DNA of 15,677 nt from Metabacillus rhizolycopersici. GTDB taxonomy: Bacteria; Bacillota; Bacilli; Bacillales; Bacillaceae. The notes below the pieces were generated by a model, which was given only the letters and a program-made list of their open reading frames with translations, was not told the DNA's origin and made no database searches. Made by a program: the position numbers and the translations under genes. Location: positions 1-15,677 of the forward strand of contig NZ_JAIQUM010000092.1 of NCBI RefSeq assembly GCF_020075705.1, given 5' to 3'. Shown in pieces: positions 15,000 to 15,677 of this stretch (the first letter of the stretch is position 1; every line of letters begins with the position of its first letter).

Positions 15000-15390
15000 A
15001 GAATGCTAATTGTCCTATTTTATACTTACGAGGATCGTTCGTATACATTTTTGCTTTGCTGTATGATTTCGTTAAAATGTAGACTGGGCTAATGAGTAAT
15101 TAAGAAGATAGAAAAAGATAATTTTGATATACAGTAGTTAAGAATAGCCGTTAATCAATATTAAAAATGTTAAAAGGCATTTCTATTATAGAAGAAACTC
15201 TTCAAAATATAATTTGGGTTAGTGTTGTTTTAGCGACTTGAGAGGAGGTGTATTTATGTTGATAATTAAATAATTATTGCCTTTAACTTGAAATTTATTT
15301 TGATTAATCGCACTAATATGGAATGTCTAGAAAAGTTCTTCTGTTGTAGGATTTGATTTTTAATAAAAAATGGCTGTAAGTTAATTTAAT
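15000..15390. other. Gene-free region upstream of the rRNA promoters
   Basis: AT-rich and without a normal gene. The only translation-like signal is AGGAGG (15243-15248) seven bases before ATG 15256, which gives five codons (MLIIK) and TAA. The left part must contain the promoter of the minus-strand transporter. AT-rich DNA here may act as an UP-type element for the rRNA promoters. Confidence 0.45.
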
Positions 15391-15398
15391 TTATGTTG

Positions 15399-15427
15399 TT
15401 GACAATAGAGTGAATCTGTTATATTAT
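15399..15427 (+). promoter_or_regulatory. rRNA operon promoter P1
   Basis: A consensus -35 TTGACA (15399-15404), 17-bp spacer and TATTAT (15422-15427) form a sigma-A promoter in an AT-rich context, about 220 bp before 16S. Confidence 0.85.
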
Positions 15428-15492
15428 TTAATTCTTGTCGAATTGATAGGCGGTGTTTTGAAACACAACGAAAAACATTTTTTAAAAAAGTG

Positions 15493-15528
15493 TTGACGTA
15501 ACATCGTGGAAGTGATATATTTATAAAG
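15493..15528 (+). promoter_or_regulatory. rRNA operon promoter P2
   Basis: TTGACG (15493-15498), a 17-bp spacer and TATATT (15516-15521) form the second of the tandem promoters. The predicted first base is G at 15528; Bacillus rRNA promoters that begin with G respond to the GTP level, so growth-rate control of this kind is expected. Confidence 0.85.
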
Positions 15529-15550
15529 TCGCTTCTGAGAGACGACGATA

Positions 15551-15575
15551 CAATGATCTTTGAAAACTAAACAAA
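15551..15575 (+). promoter_or_regulatory. boxA-type antitermination site in the rRNA leader
   Basis: TGATCTTTGAAAACTAAAC is the conserved Bacillus rRNA leader sequence containing boxA, where NusB/NusE load to prevent early termination. A 14-bp palindrome GTACTATATAGTAC follows at 15613-15626 and is probably part of the leader structure used in 16S processing. Confidence 0.75.
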
Positions 15576-15650
15576 ACCAAGCGTGCCAACGTTAATTTCG
15601 ATTAACATAAACGTACTATATAGTACAAAACTTATGAGCAAGTCAAACAC

Positions 15651-15677
15651 TTTATTGGAGAGTTTGATCCTGGCTCA
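15651..15677 (+). rRNA. 16S ribosomal RNA, 5' end (truncated by window edge)
   Basis: TTTATTGGAGAGTTTGATCC and the following TGGCTCA are the universal bacterial 16S 5' terminus, so the mature RNA starts at about 15651. Only 27 nt are in the window. Confidence 0.95.

Overview
The window reads as chromosomal DNA from a spore-forming Bacillus-like Firmicute. The evidence is AT-rich sequence, strong AAGGAGG-type ribosome binding sites with frequent TTG/GTG starts, a GerAB-type spore germination permease, an HPr kinase/phosphorylase homologue, and a Bacillus-style rRNA leader (tandem promoters, boxA, start of 16S rRNA) at the right end. The species cannot be named from this alone.

Layout. 1-2290: short accessory genes, mostly of unknown function: the tail of a repeat-extended ORF, a 164-aa hypothetical, a decayed gene, an 85-aa membrane protein, a lipoprotein and a GNAT acetyltransferase. 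2290-2960: no gene; a long palindrome, a ~270-bp element with 34-bp terminal inverted repeats around a phased 20-21-bp repeat, then a copy of a dispersed hairpin repeat. 2963-4900: a divergent EamA transporter / LysR regulator pair. 5148-6431: a small cysteine-rich protein whose C-terminus is encoded by the dispersed repeat, and a DUF3885 protein. 6658-10681: a 794-residue two-domain isoprenoid enzyme and the protein AMPylase SelO. 10682-12265: terminator, a probable TnpB remnant and an orphan gerAB-like gene. 12702-13640: a stand-alone HPrK-like gene with an altered signature motif. 14093-14986: a second EamA transporter on the minus strand. 14987-15677: rRNA operon promoter and leader, and the first 27 nt of 16S rRNA.

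The genes do not form one pathway. The clear functional pair is the EamA exporter and the divergent LysR regulator. The rest looks like single-gene units with weak linkage, interrupted by repeats; four copies of one structured repeat all lie on the plus strand. The items most worth a second look are the fused isoprenoid enzyme (two Asp-rich motifs in an otherwise unrecognised N-terminal half joined to a canonical trans-prenyl diphosphate synthase), the structured repeat family and its use as coding sequence, the HPrK paralogue lacking the usual signature Glu, and the hairpin over the LysR ribosome binding site.
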